From: Paenibacillus oenotherae
Lineage (GTDB): Bacteria; Bacillota; Bacilli; Paenibacillales; Paenibacillaceae
Length of the DNA stretch: 64,000 bases
Direction: 5' to 3'
NCBI RefSeq assembly: GCF_019443105.1
Contig: NZ_JAHZIJ010000001.1
Location: forward strand, 372,001 to 436,000
Made by a program: the position numbers and the translations under genes. The notes beneath the pieces are model-generated. The model was not told where the DNA came from and made no database searches. It was given only the letters and a program-made list of their open reading frames with translations. Positions 33,895 to 42,097 of this stretch are shown piece by piece; position 1 is the first letter of the stretch; every line of letters starts with the position of its first letter.

Positions 33895-33940
33895 CCCGAC
33901 CGCCATTGGGATGGCGATGGATACAGCCTTGCAGGATAGA
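33895..33940 (-). terminator. Terminator after ytfJ
   Basis: AAGGCTG...CAGCCTT encloses a second perfect stem CGCCAT-TGGG-ATGGCG. On the minus strand TTTATTC follows. It lies about 18 bases beyond the ytfJ stop. Confidence 0.6.
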
Positions 33941-33957
33941 ACATGGCCTTTACGTCT

Positions 33958-34440
33958 CTACACCAGGTTCGACTCCGGCGTTTCGATCAGCACAGAAACA
34001 TCATTCCCTGTCTGGGATTGACTGCTGCTTTTGAACATGCTTTGAATCTTGTCGAACACCTGCGGCGCAGAATCGATAACCTTCTCCATCAGATGCGTCT
34101 GACCGTCAAGCGGTACAATTTTCACACCCTGCGTCCCGACAACAAGAAAGGCAATCGGCGTAATGGAGACACCGCCGCCGCTGCCGCCGCCGAATGGCAG
34201 TGCCACCGAAGCATTGTGGGCATCGCCGGACTTTGCCGATGTGCTCTCCGTTTGCTGGCTGTTGTCGAACCGGATATCACTTCCGCCTGCTACGAAACCG
34301 AATCCTACCTTGGAGATCGGCATAATGACACTGCCGTCCGGCGTTTGGACGGGATCGCCGACAATCGTGTTCACATCGACCATTTCTTTAATATTTTCCA
34401 TGGCTGTCTGCATCAAGCCTTGAATCGGATGATTGTTCAC
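33958..34440 (-). CDS. ytfJ: GerW-family sporulation protein YtfJ
   Basis: A 160-residue protein of the YtfJ/GerW family, made in the forespore and reported to affect germination in Bacillus. Conserved features are the N-terminal PIQGLMQTAMENIKEMVDVN, the VGDP...IMPISKVGFGFVAGG segment and a Gly-rich stretch FGGGSGGGVSITPIAFLVV. Starts at GTG after AAGGAGGAGGAAAG. It follows the DUF2953 gene, matching the ytfI-ytfJ pair of B. subtilis, although that pair is elsewhere on the B. subtilis chromosome. Confidence 0.93.
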   Translation of the reverse strand: MNNHPIQGLMQTAMENIKEMVDVNTIVGDPVQTPDGSVIMPISKVGFGFVAGGSDIRFDNSQQTESTSAKSGDAHNASVALPFGGGSGGGVSITPIAFLVVGTQGVKIVPLDGQTHLMEKVIDSAPQVFDKIQSMFKSSSQSQTGNDVSVLIETPESNLV

Positions 34441-34530
34441 TTTCTTTCCTCCTCCTTCGGGTACTCACCTCATAAAGTCAGTGCAAGTTGCAATACCTAG
34501 CTTTCCCTTGGCTAAGATTCATTATGTGCC

Positions 34531-35226
34531 TTACGCCTTCAGCAGGATTTTTTGCCAGCCCAGCAGCCCTTTCTCCGTGCCATGAACCTTTTTTACCCGC
34601 CGCATCAGCACAATTCCGGCATAGATCGCATAGCCGAACCTGATCTTCGCCGTGAATTGCCCGTCTGTAGAGAACTGCGCCCGTTCAAAATTCGGGTCTA
34701 CAGCGATCTCAGGCTGCGCCTGCAAACGGACCAATTGCGACAGCACGCCTATCGCCGTTGTTTTCACCGACCAGACCATTCCTGTCGCCATAGCCGTCCA
34801 CATCGCATCTCCTGTACCTACTGCCGTTCGCCACTGCCAGTCAACCAGCTTCACGTGGCTCAGCATCGTTCTAACCCAGCCCAGCAAATTATCCGTATGT
34901 TTAAGCAGCATCTGAGCTTTCTCAATCGATTGCATTATTTTCTCCGGATTGAGGTTGGTTAATGACGATCCGCTATGCTTCCCGCCCATATTCTCTTCCG
35001 TAACCTCGCGCTTCAGCTCCATCTCGAATCCTTTGACCCGCATGATCGGCAGCTCCCAATGATAATTAACAAGTCCAAGCAGCGCTTTTATTTGCAGCTC
35101 GGCGTGATCATTGTCACCGATTCGCCTTGCGTTGCCGTGAATGACGACCGAGGACATCGCAGCGGCGAAAATAAGCAAAAAAAAGAGAACTGCCCCAATC
35201 AACCATCCGAGCGGGTAACCCAGCAT
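34531..35226 (-). CDS. DUF2953 protein (YtfI-like)
   Basis: A 231-residue protein with an N-terminal membrane anchor (about 5-27) and the DUF2953 core: LLGLVNYHWELP, HVKLVDWQWRTAVGTGDAMWTAMATGMVWSVK and a basic C-terminal tail. Members are sporulation-associated and usually sit directly before ytfJ, as here. No enzymatic role is known. The conserved W and GTGDA residues are typical of the family. Confidence 0.88.
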   Translation of the reverse strand: MLGYPLGWLIGAVLFFLLIFAAAMSSVVIHGNARRIGDNDHAELQIKALLGLVNYHWELPIMRVKGFEMELKREVTEENMGGKHSGSSLTNLNPEKIMQSIEKAQMLLKHTDNLLGWVRTMLSHVKLVDWQWRTAVGTGDAMWTAMATGMVWSVKTTAIGVLSQLVRLQAQPEIAVDPNFERAQFSTDGQFTAKIRFGYAIYAGIVLMRRVKKVHGTEKGLLGWQKILLKA

Positions 35227-35300
35227 GGGCGCTAATCCCCCGTTTCCCTATAATTGGCTCGAATATAGTATGACCTCATGGACAAATCTCATTCATCATC

Positions 35301-36065
35301 TTACTCGTTTTCATCGGAAGACTGCGCTTCCCTGTCGAACAGCTCCTTCTCCAGCTCTTCCGTATCCAGTTCTTCCCCATCCCATTCTTCTGTCCCTAAT
35401 TCTTCCGCCTCCGGTTCCACGGTATCGAACTCCTCGGACAGCAGCTCATCCAGCGGCGGCAAATCTCCCAGCGGCATTTCCTCCAATGTCAGCTGGCGGC
35501 CCTCCAGCTTCTCGAATAAGAGCTGGGTCTGGTCGTCAAGCGAATCATCATCAACTGCTGTCGGTTCGGGAAGCGCATCCAAGCCGGCCAGTCCAAAATA
35601 ATCAAGGAACGACTTCGTCGTGCCGTACAGGATCGGTCTGCCGATAGCTTCCGCGCGGCCCACCTCTTCGATCAAATCCTTCGTAACAAGCGTATAGATT
35701 GGGCGTTCGCTCTTGACTCCCCGTATCTCTTCAATTTCAACCCGTGTGATCGGCTGCCGGTAGGCGACAATCGACAGCGTCTCCAAAGCCGCTTGAGAGA
35801 GGCTCGAGCGTGTCGGTGTATAAGCCATTCGTTCAAAATAAGCCGCGTGCTTAGGATTCGTCGTTAATCGAAAGCAGCCTGCAACAAGCGTCACCTGAAT
35901 ACCTCGTCCCTTGCGCTTGAACTCCTTCATCAGATCATTCGTAATGTCCGCCGCAACCGCAGCGTCGAGCTCTAATATATCGGATAATTGCTTGGCGCTT
36001 AGCCCTTCGTCTCCTGCCATGAAAAGCAGGCCTTCAATAATCGACTTCAACTTCGAGTAGTCCAT
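35301..36065 (-). CDS. scpB: Segregation and condensation protein B, long acidic tail
   Basis: Kleisin-associated winged-helix subunit of the SMC-ScpA-ScpB condensin. The conserved part (about 1-185) contains IIEGLLFMAGDEGLS and SIVAYRQPITRVEIEEIRGV. The protein is 254 residues, about 55 more than B. subtilis ScpB, because of a C-terminal tail from about 200 onward that is mostly Glu and Asp with repeated EELD/TEE units. It overlaps scpA by 32 bases. The acidic tail is probably disordered. Confidence 0.95.
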   Translation of the reverse strand: MDYSKLKSIIEGLLFMAGDEGLSAKQLSDILELDAAVAADITNDLMKEFKRKGRGIQVTLVAGCFRLTTNPKHAAYFERMAYTPTRSSLSQAALETLSIVAYRQPITRVEIEEIRGVKSERPIYTLVTKDLIEEVGRAEAIGRPILYGTTKSFLDYFGLAGLDALPEPTAVDDDSLDDQTQLLFEKLEGRQLTLEEMPLGDLPPLDELLSEEFDTVEPEAEELGTEEWDGEELDTEELEKELFDREAQSSDENE

Positions 36066-36813
36066 CTTCAGCCGCTTCTCCTCTCCTGTGTATCACAATG
36101 TCCTCGAACAATTGATGCTGATAACAGCGAATATGCTTCATCTTCATCAGCTCCAGCAGCGCCAGAAACGTTACAACGATCTCATGCCTGCTCATATCTT
36201 CACGAATCAGCTTCGAGAAACGAACCGTTTCATAGTCCCTTAATACGACGATAATGTCATTGATCCGGTCCTTAACCGATATTTCGTCCCGGTGAATCGT
36301 CGCGACTATATTGCGGCGCGTGGCTCTGCGCAGCGCCTTCTGGAACGCTTTGACGAGATCGCCCACATGCAGCCCCTTGACGGGGTTAACCGGTACTGCC
36401 TTCATATAAGGCGTTAAATCCTCCGGCTCCTTCGTAAAGACAAGGCTGCGTTCAAATTCCTGTTCCCGAAGCTGTTCCGCGATTTGCTTGTATTTCCGGT
36501 ATTCAATCAGCTTGGCAATCAGCTCGTCGCGCGGATCAAGGCCGTCGTCCTCCCACAGCTCGTAATCATCCTCGATGACCGGAGGCTTAGGCAAGAGTTG
36601 CTTGCTTTTAATGGATAAGAGAGTCGCCGCCATGACAAGAAATTCGCTCGTAACCTCAAGCTCCAGCTCCTGCATCGCATTCAAATATTCCATATATTGA
36701 TCCGTCACTTCACTTATGGATATTTCATGAATGTCGATTTCCGCTTTGTCGATCAAGTGCAGAAGCAGATCGAGCGGGCCTTCGAACGACTCCAGTTTGT
36801 ATGTCACCGCCAT
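36034..36813 (-). CDS. scpA: Segregation and condensation protein A
   Basis: Kleisin subunit that bridges the SMC heads and binds ScpB for chromosome segregation. The 259-residue protein begins with the typical SFEGPLDLLLHLIDKAEIDI and ends with a conserved C-terminal winged helix that binds SMC (VVTFLALLELMKMKHI). A TAGGAGG site precedes the ATG. It lies downstream of ribH, separated by a perfect hairpin. Confidence 0.96.
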   Translation of the reverse strand: MAVTYKLESFEGPLDLLLHLIDKAEIDIHEISISEVTDQYMEYLNAMQELELEVTSEFLVMAATLLSIKSKQLLPKPPVIEDDYELWEDDGLDPRDELIAKLIEYRKYKQIAEQLREQEFERSLVFTKEPEDLTPYMKAVPVNPVKGLHVGDLVKAFQKALRRATRRNIVATIHRDEISVKDRINDIIVVLRDYETVRFSKLIREDMSRHEIVVTFLALLELMKMKHIRCYQHQLFEDIVIHRRGEAAEDGLLEVEVDY

Positions 36814-36836
36814 GGTGCTGCCTCCTAAACGTCATG

Positions 36837-36878
36837 CAGACAACCGGCATTCCCTTGGTGGGAATGACCGGTTGTCTG
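36837..36878. repeat. Perfect hairpin between ribH and scpA
   Basis: CAGACAACCGG-ATTCCC pairs with GGGAAT-CCGGTTGTCTG around a five-base loop, with one small bulge. It has no T run on either strand, so it is more likely an mRNA-stability or processing structure than a terminator. Confidence 0.7.
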
Positions 36879-36923
36879 TGCAACTGATATCATCTTTGTC
36901 TATTCTAACAACTTCATAAAATA

Positions 36924-37397
36924 TTAGCTCAGCAGCGTTTTGGTCAGGTTCGCCATCTCGATAGCGGTAACTGCAGCTTCCCAGCCCTTGTTGCCTGCCT
37001 TCGTGCCTGCACGCTCTACCGCTTGCTCGATGGAATCCGTCGTCAGTACGCCGAATACAACCGGCACGCCTGTCTTGAGGCTGGCAGCCGCCACGCCCTT
37101 AGCCGCTTCGCTGCATACATAGTCAAAATGCGGTGTTGACCCTCTGATTACTGCGCCCAAAGTAATGACCGCATCGTATTTGCCACTCTCCGCCATCTTG
37201 AGTGCGATCAACGGAATTTCGAATGCACCTGGCACCCATGCAATATCCACCTCTGCATCATCTGCGCCATGGCGCTTGAATGCGTCCAGCGCACCGCCCA
37301 GCAGCTTGCTCGAAATAAATTCATTGAATCGTCCAACGATGACTCCATAACGCAAACCTTGCGAAATCAGGTGACCTTCGAATACTTGATGTGCCAT
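36924..37397 (-). CDS. ribH: 6,7-dimethyl-8-ribityllumazine synthase
   Basis: Condenses 5-amino-6-ribitylaminouracil with 3,4-dihydroxy-2-butanone 4-phosphate, the penultimate step of riboflavin synthesis. The 157-residue protein has VPGAFEIP and [22 protein letters not shown], the active-site loops of the family. The start at 37397 gives the usual N-terminus. It is the last gene of the riboswitch-controlled rib operon. Confidence 0.96.
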   Translation of the reverse strand: MAHQVFEGHLISQGLRYGVIVGRFNEFISSKLLGGALDAFKRHGADDAEVDIAWVPGAFEIPLIALKMAESGKYDAVITLGAVIRGSTPHFDYVCSEAAKGVAAASLKTGVPVVFGVLTTDSIEQAVERAGTKAGNKGWEAAVTAIEMANLTKTLLS

Positions 37398-37405
37398 ATG
37401 ATTGA

Positions 37406-38674
37406 TCATCCTTCCACTTTTTCAATAGTATCGTCAAAACGGAGCATATGTCCGAGTTTGGATTGTTTGGTATGCAGGTAATTCGTATTGTCCTCATTCT
37501 CTTCCATTTGCAGGGGAACCCGCTCCACAACCTCGATGCCGTAGCCCTCAAGGCCCCGGATCTTCCGGGGATTATTGGTCAGAAGGCGCATCTTGCGAAC
37601 GCCGAGATCCTTGAGAATTTGAGCGCCGATCCCGTAATCGCGCAGATCAGGAGCAAAGCCTAGTTTAATATTCGCGTCCACCGTGTCGAATCCCTGCTCC
37701 TGCAGTGCATAAGCCTTCAATTTATTAATCAGGCCGATACCGCGCCCCTCCTGCCGCATATAGAGCAGCACGCCGCTTCCTTCCTCATCAATCTGCTTGA
37801 GAGCAGCAGCCAGCTGCGGCCCGCAATCACAGCGGTGGGAGTGGAATACATCGCCGGTCAGACATTCCGAATGGACACGGACAAGCGTCGGACGGTCAGG
37901 GTCCAGCTGGCCCTTGACCAGCGCGACATGCTCCTTGCTGTCCACCTCATTCGTGTAAGCGATAGCGCGGAAAATACCGAAATCTGTCGGCATCTTCACA
38001 TCGACCGCGCGCTCCACCAGCTTTTCTTTCTCATTGCGGTAGTGGATCAAATTCTGGATCGTAATTAGTTTCAGCTTGTGCTTGTTCTTAAATTCGATCA
38101 AGTCGGGCATTCTTGCCATTGAGCCGTCTTCTTTAATTATTTCGCAGATAACCGCTGCAGGAGCGGAGCCGCACATGCGGGCCAGATCAATCGCTGCTTC
38201 CGTATGTCCCGCCCGGCGCAGAACGCCGCCCTTCTTGGAGATAAGCGGAAAAATATGCCCCGGCCGCCGGAAGTCCGCCGCCTTCGTATTCGGATTGATT
38301 AGCGCCTTGACCGTCTCCGACCGTTCATGCGCCGAGATTCCGGTGGAAGTGGAGATATAATCGACGGACACCGTAAAGGCTGTGCCGTGATAATCCGTAT
38401 TATGGGTTACCATCGGAGGAAGCTCCAGCTCTTCCGCCCTCTCAGGGGTAATCGGCACACAGACCAGACCGCGAGCCTCAGTAATCATGAAATTAATGAC
38501 TTCCGGTGTTGACTTGTCCGCCAATGCGATCAGATCACCTTCATTCTCGCGGTCCTCATCATCCACGACGATGATCGGTTTGCCGAGAATCAAATCATAG
38601 ATTGCCTCTTCAATCGCATCAAAGCTCCCGGCATCAATCTCGTTCGGATTTACTTGTTGTTGATCGTCATGCAT
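37406..38674 (-). CDS. ribBA: Bifunctional DHBP synthase / GTP cyclohydrolase II
   Basis: Makes both precursors for riboflavin. The N-terminal half (to about 205) is 3,4-dihydroxy-2-butanone 4-phosphate synthase with [17 protein letters not shown] and RRPGHIFPL. The C-terminal half is GTP cyclohydrolase II with the zinc site [15 protein letters not shown] and RQEGRGIGL. Length of 422 residues fits the fusion. The ATG at 38674 follows AAAGGTGG. It lies nine bases before ribH. Confidence 0.97.
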   Translation of the reverse strand: MHDDQQQVNPNEIDAGSFDAIEEAIYDLILGKPIIVVDDEDRENEGDLIALADKSTPEVINFMITEARGLVCVPITPERAEELELPPMVTHNTDYHGTAFTVSVDYISTSTGISAHERSETVKALINPNTKAADFRRPGHIFPLISKKGGVLRRAGHTEAAIDLARMCGSAPAAVICEIIKEDGSMARMPDLIEFKNKHKLKLITIQNLIHYRNEKEKLVERAVDVKMPTDFGIFRAIAYTNEVDSKEHVALVKGQLDPDRPTLVRVHSECLTGDVFHSHRCDCGPQLAAALKQIDEEGSGVLLYMRQEGRGIGLINKLKAYALQEQGFDTVDANIKLGFAPDLRDYGIGAQILKDLGVRKMRLLTNNPRKIRGLEGYGIEVVERVPLQMEENEDNTNYLHTKQSKLGHMLRFDDTIEKVEG

Positions 38675-38707
38675 AGGGTTGACCACCTTTCCTGCAAGTC
38701 TGGTTAA

Positions 38708-39400
38708 TTACATGAATCCGTTATCCGCCAAAAAAGATGCCGTTATTCCGCCACCGCGGCTTCCTTGCCTGGATCCGGAATCGCTCTCTCCGCCTGCCGG
38801 CCCGCCGCCCTTGTAATGGAGCAGATGATCCACATACTTGCCTAATACATCACATTCAATGTTGATGACACCGCCTGCCCCTTTGAACTGCAGCGCCGTC
38901 TCCCGCAAGGTGTGCGGAATAATCGAAACCGTGAAAGTCGCTTGATCTGCAGACACAACCGTAAGACTTATACCATCCAGTGTGATGGAGCCTTGAGGAA
39001 TGATATATCTTAATAAAGCAGGATCATGCGGTCTGATCGTAAACACTACCGCATTCGCATCCGGCGTCCGCGTTACGATGGCACCTGTTCCATCGGCATG
39101 GCCTTGAACGATGTGGCCGCCAAAGCGTCCTCCGGCCTTCATCGCCCGCTCAAGGTTGAGCGTCTCGCCAGGGCGAATATCCTTTATATTCGTATGGCGG
39201 AAGGTTTGCGGCATAACATCCACCGTGAAGGAGGTGCCGTTAAGCTCTACTACGGTCAAGCATACGCCATTAACTGCAATGCTGTCCCCGATTGCCGCAT
39301 CCTCCAGCACGCGGGATGCTTTGATCGTCAGCAGCATGGCCTCCCCTTGCTTGTAGGAGCGTGACAGTGTACCTATCTCTTCAATAAGACCAGTAAACAA
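38708..39400 (-). CDS. ribE: Riboflavin synthase alpha chain
   Basis: Dismutates two lumazine molecules to give riboflavin. The 230-residue protein is the usual internal duplication: first half FTGLIEEIG...GDSIAVNGVCLTV, second half beginning FGGHIVQGHADGTG with GSITLDGISLTV. The C-terminus carries an extra Gly/Ser-rich stretch (from about 199). The start is a TTG at 39400 giving L-F-T-G-L-I; its AGGGGTGA site is in the 3' arm of a hairpin. It is the first gene after the FMN riboswitch; ribD, usually in this place, is absent. Confidence 0.94.
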   Translation of the reverse strand: MFTGLIEEIGTLSRSYKQGEAMLLTIKASRVLEDAAIGDSIAVNGVCLTVVELNGTSFTVDVMPQTFRHTNIKDIRPGETLNLERAMKAGGRFGGHIVQGHADGTGAIVTRTPDANAVVFTIRPHDPALLRYIIPQGSITLDGISLTVVSADQATFTVSIIPHTLRETALQFKGAGGVINIECDVLGKYVDHLLHYKGGGPAGGESDSGSRQGSRGGGITASFLADNGFM

Positions 39401-39406
39401 ACAAAA

Positions 39407-39439
39407 ATCACCCCTATGGCAGGCAGCCAACGGAGTGAT
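39407..39439 (-). promoter_or_regulatory. Hairpin masking the ribE ribosome binding site (expression platform)
   Basis: ATCACTCC pairs with GGGGTGAT (one G-U pair) on the minus strand; the 3' arm is the ribE AGGGGTGA site and is followed by TTTTTGTTTGTTT. It could work as a translational switch or as an intrinsic terminator, either controlled by the FMN aptamer upstream. Confidence 0.7.
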
Positions 39440-39544
39440 GGGAATGTAAAGGACGTAATGGAAGACACATTTAAACAAGCCCTCATACTTTGTGAAAAAA
39501 TATACAAAGTGAGCGAATAGAAAAAATGGAATTCGCAAACGTCT

Positions 39545-39738
39545 CCTTCTCCCATCCAGACTTTACTGTCGGTCCCGGAATTGCACCAGGTCCACCGCTT
39601 CGCCATTGCTTCACCGTTAGACGATCAGAAGCTGCGAATCGGGTCACGGACTGACAGAACGACGAACACGTAATCGTTGGACGAGTCGTGTACGCTGCTC
39701 TGATCACCGCCGGTTGGGAATTTCACCCTACCCCGAAG
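39545..39738 (-). promoter_or_regulatory. FMN riboswitch (RFN element)
   Basis: The minus strand reads TTCGGGGTAGGGTGAAATTC, CCAACCGGCGGTGATCAGAGC, CCGTGACCC, GGTGGACCTGGTG, CCGACAGTAAAGTC and TGGATGGGAGAAGG in order, which are the conserved blocks of the RFN aptamer. It should bind FMN and shut down the rib operon. The variable arm between the CGGCGGT and CCGTGACCC blocks is rather long. Confidence 0.96.
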
Positions 39739-39761
39739 GAAACCGCAAATACTTTGAAGAA

Positions 39762-39790
39762 ATGTTACCACTTCAGAATGAAAAATGCAA
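39762..39790 (-). promoter_or_regulatory. Promoter for the rib operon
   Basis: On the minus strand TTGCAT and TAACAT are 17 bases apart, about 25 bases upstream of the aptamer. Confidence 0.55.
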
Positions 39791-39828
39791 TCTATTTTCA
39801 TCGATTATTTTTGTCGGAAGCCGAAAGA

Positions 39829-39855
39829 GAGCAGCCCTCTGCTCAGAGACTGCTC
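39829..39855 (-). terminator. Terminator before the rib operon
   Basis: GAGCAG...CTGCTC with an inner CTCT/AGAG pairing follows the stop of the 114-residue gene on the minus strand. Only a short TCTTTC tail follows. Confidence 0.5.
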
Positions 39856-39875
39856 CCCGCAATCGCTCATAACCG

Positions 39876-40220
39876 CTAATTATAGCCCGGATAGTGGCTG
39901 TTCTGATTGGTCAGCTTAGGCAAAATATTCATCGATTCGATATGCTCCCTCGTCCTGGGTGTACCGAGCCTGTAAATATACGCATAGAGGTCAAGCAGGT
40001 CATCGCTGAATTTCTCCTGGGCCGGGTCCCGCTCAGCGGATTTGAAAGGAATTGCTGCGCGAAGGGAGGTCGATTCCGTAATCTTCTCCTCCTGCTGCAG
40101 CTTCCGCTGAAGTATCGTAAGCTCCTCCTCGGTTGCTTGAATGGACAGCTGATCCGTGCGCGAAGGCTTCATCTCAATCGTACCCGATGTTATCGATACA
40201 TAGTAAGTTTGAGGCGTCAT
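39876..40220 (-). CDS. Conserved-looking 114-residue protein, unknown
   Basis: A soluble protein with a beta-rich N-terminus (TPQTYYVSITSGTIEMKP), a central charged helix and a C-terminal part ending in NQNSHYPGYN. A very strong AAAGGAGGGGG precedes tandem ATGs at 40223 and 40220; the second is better spaced. I do not recognise the family. It lies between the rib operon and ppiB. No catalytic or binding motif is visible. Confidence 0.7.
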   Translation of the reverse strand: MTPQTYYVSITSGTIEMKPSRTDQLSIQATEEELTILQRKLQQEEKITESTSLRAAIPFKSAERDPAQEKFSDDLLDLYAYIYRLGTPRTREHIESMNILPKLTNQNSHYPGYN

Positions 40221-40285
40221 CATGCCCCCTCCTTTCCTGATATACCTCTATAACACGATCAGTCCGATTATGAAACAGCAAATAA

Positions 40286-40330
40286 GGACTGTCCAGAAAG
40301 TCCAATATCCAAAGAGTCATTCCCAATTGA
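40286..40330 (+). repeat. Left inverted segment around copy C
   Basis: GGACTGTCCAGAAAGTCC and the following bases resemble the reverse complement of 40776-40818 over about 45 bases with mismatches. This could be a decayed terminal inverted repeat. The core is also self-complementary, so a pair of hairpins is an alternative. Confidence 0.4.
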
Positions 40331-40475
40331 TAGGAGAAGATGCCTCCAAAACCACTAAAAGGCTAAAAAAGTGGGGCCGGAAGCATCTATTTCATTCCTA
40401 TAGTGGGGACTCTGAAATCATCAGACCACTTTCTCGGTCACCCCTTCTCCAAGTGGTTCGAAGGCAGAGTGACGG

Positions 40476-40722
40476 AGTAAAAAGCCTGCGAATGTGCATG
40501 AATTTCGGTTAAAAGACGCCATAATGATAAAATTCCTGCAATGATGCATGAATGTGAGAAAAAATCGGCCGTTAAAAGGAAATAAAGGTAAAATACATGC
40601 ACTCTGGCAGGCATTTTACCTTCATCGGGTCAGAAACGAGAACAAAACTGCCGTTTCGCATGTTTGCCTCCTCGCATCTCGCTTGTCTCGGCGTTTGAAT
40701 GACGGATCGTCCTCTGGCGAGG
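40476..40722 (-). repeat. Dispersed intergenic repeat, copy C (inverted)
   Basis: Read on the minus strand this copy contains, in order, CCTCGCCAGAGGACGATCC, ACGCCGAGACA, AACATGCGAAAC, ATGCCTGCCAGAGTGCATG, CGGCC, TTGCAGGAATTTTATCATT, ACCGAAATTCATGCACAT and CGCAGGCTTTTTA, matching copy A block by block without the expanded 9-bp array. Confidence 0.85.
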
Positions 40723-40775
40723 AAATACATCAACAATCCCAAGATCGCAGGCATTCCACGTCGTACAGCTGCTTA

Positions 40776-40818
40776 AAGTGGGAGCTGAGACTTCCAAAAG
40801 GACTTTCTGGAAAGCCCC
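40776..40818 (-). repeat. Right inverted segment; also a likely ppiB terminator
   Basis: On the minus strand GGGCTTT-CCAG-AAAGTCC is followed by TTTT, so it can end the ppiB transcript. It also resembles the left segment at 40286-40330 in inverted orientation. Confidence 0.5.
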
Positions 40819-40850
40819 TATACGAGTCAAGGCTTATTCAGGCTGACGTC

Positions 40851-41282
40851 CTATACGTCTACAACTTCGACCTTTTCCATTTTGTCGCGGCCCTGGAATG
40901 CATCAACATGCTCCATGCCTTTCGCCACTTTGCCGAATACGGTGTGTCCGCCATCGAGATGCGGCTGCGGCTGATAGCAGATGTAGAATTGGCTGCCTCC
41001 TGTATTGCGGCCGGCATGCGCCATTGCGAGCGTACCGCGCTCATGCTTGTTCGGGTTGATCTCACAGTTGATATTGTATCCCGGCCCACCGTTGCCGACA
41101 CCGTTCGGACAGCCGCCCTGTGCGACGAAGCCCGGAATAACGCGGTGGAATGTCAAGCCATTGTAGAAACCAGAGTTCGCCAGTTTCTCAAAATTTGCAA
41201 CCGTGTTCGGTGCGTCTTGATCGAATAGGTCAATTACTACTTCTCCGCCGTTTGCCATTGTAATTTTCGCTTGTTTTGCCAT
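40851..41282 (-). CDS. ppiB: Peptidyl-prolyl cis-trans isomerase B (cyclophilin)
   Basis: A 143-residue cytoplasmic cyclophilin that speeds proline isomerisation during folding. Signature residues are [30 protein letters not shown] and GGHTVFGKV. The short length is usual for Bacillus PpiB, without a signal peptide. The ATG at 41282 follows GGGAGGAC. Its place after lysA is as in B. subtilis. Confidence 0.96.
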   Translation of the reverse strand: MAKQAKITMANGGEVVIDLFDQDAPNTVANFEKLANSGFYNGLTFHRVIPGFVAQGGCPNGVGNGGPGYNINCEINPNKHERGTLAMAHAGRNTGGSQFYICYQPQPHLDGGHTVFGKVAKGMEHVDAFQGRDKMEKVEVVDV

Positions 41283-42088
41283 TGTTTGTTGTCCTCCCAA
41301 TTTGGTTTAATCCCCCTAAATCCCCCTTGGAAAGGGGGACCCCAGGGGCTCCCTCCCCTGGACCCCGGCCCCACCGTACCTGCCACGAGGCCGTCTTCGT
41401 CCCCACTATGGTGCCGCAACCCGCTTTCGTCCACTTCCGTGGACACGCTCCACCTCTACGCCTCTTCACCCACTATCAGCCTCTTTAAAACCTTCCTGCT
41501 GCCACCTTCCACTCTTACCCTTCTCTCCCCCACCATCCACCTGCACCCGCTTTATGGCTCCCGCCATAAAGCTCTCTTTCGATGCACTGCACACACACAC
41601 ACTTCCCGTACACATCAGTGCAAGGGAAGTGTGTGACTTGGGTTGTTGGGGCGGAGCTTGGTTGTGTATTTGGCTTTAGATGATTGTGTTTGAGCTTGTG
41701 TTTGTTTTTGAGCTTGGTGTGCTTTTGGCTTTATATGGTTTTGTGAGTGGGTCTTTGATCACAACAGAATTCGGGGCTTGCTGGGACGGACAGGTTGCTT
41801 TGTCCGTCTTGTTTGCCCCTCCTTATTATAAGTTGAACGATTGCAAGAACAACAGAGCGGAGCAGGGGGAATGATTCTGGAGAAGCGTCAGCGCTCGCCT
41901 TTGTTCCTGGAATTCCACATGAACGGATACAATTCAAGAATTCCGGGAACAACAGCGATCGTAAGAACATTCCCTTGTGCAGCGGCCTGCTTGTTCATTT
42001 CCATCGTTGAACATTCTCTTGTGCAGCAACCTGCTTGTTCATTTCCATCGTTGAACATTCCCCTGCGCAGCGGCCTGTTTGTTCATTT
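41283..42088. other. 806-base gene-free stretch between lysA and ppiB
   Basis: It contains a C-rich/G-rich block (41310-41380), a perfect 12-base-pair hairpin ACACTTCCC...GGGAAGTGT near 41597-41635, a GT-rich plus strand at about 41640-41750, and a 44-bp tandem repeat at its left-hand side next to lysA. Open frames here lack ribosome binding sites. Nothing else was recognised. Confidence 0.65.
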
Positions 42089-42097
42089 CTATTGTTG
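41966..42097. repeat. Three tandem 44-bp repeats at the end of lysA
   Basis: Units start at 41966, 42010 and 42054 and share AACATTC-CTTG-GCAGC--CCTGCTTGTTCATTTCCATCGTTG with few differences. The last one runs into the final codons of lysA, so part of the unit may derive from the gene's 3' end. Confidence 0.9.

Larger units (their letters stand above)
40221..40850. other. Gene-free, structured stretch between ppiB and the 114-residue gene
   Basis: It contains repeat copy C, two related 45-base segments in inverted orientation at its ends, and further small hairpins (for example AGATGC/GCATCT near 40337-40390). No credible gene was seen; the long plus-strand frame over its right part continues antisense through ppiB. 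Confidence 0.65.

Noticed and set aside
40548-41228. 226-codon plus-strand frame across copy C and ppiB
   Set aside because: Most of it is antisense to ppiB, and the remainder is repeat sequence.
41590-41635. 12-base-pair hairpin with ACACAC arms as a terminator
   Set aside because: There is no T run on either strand, and it is far from any gene end.
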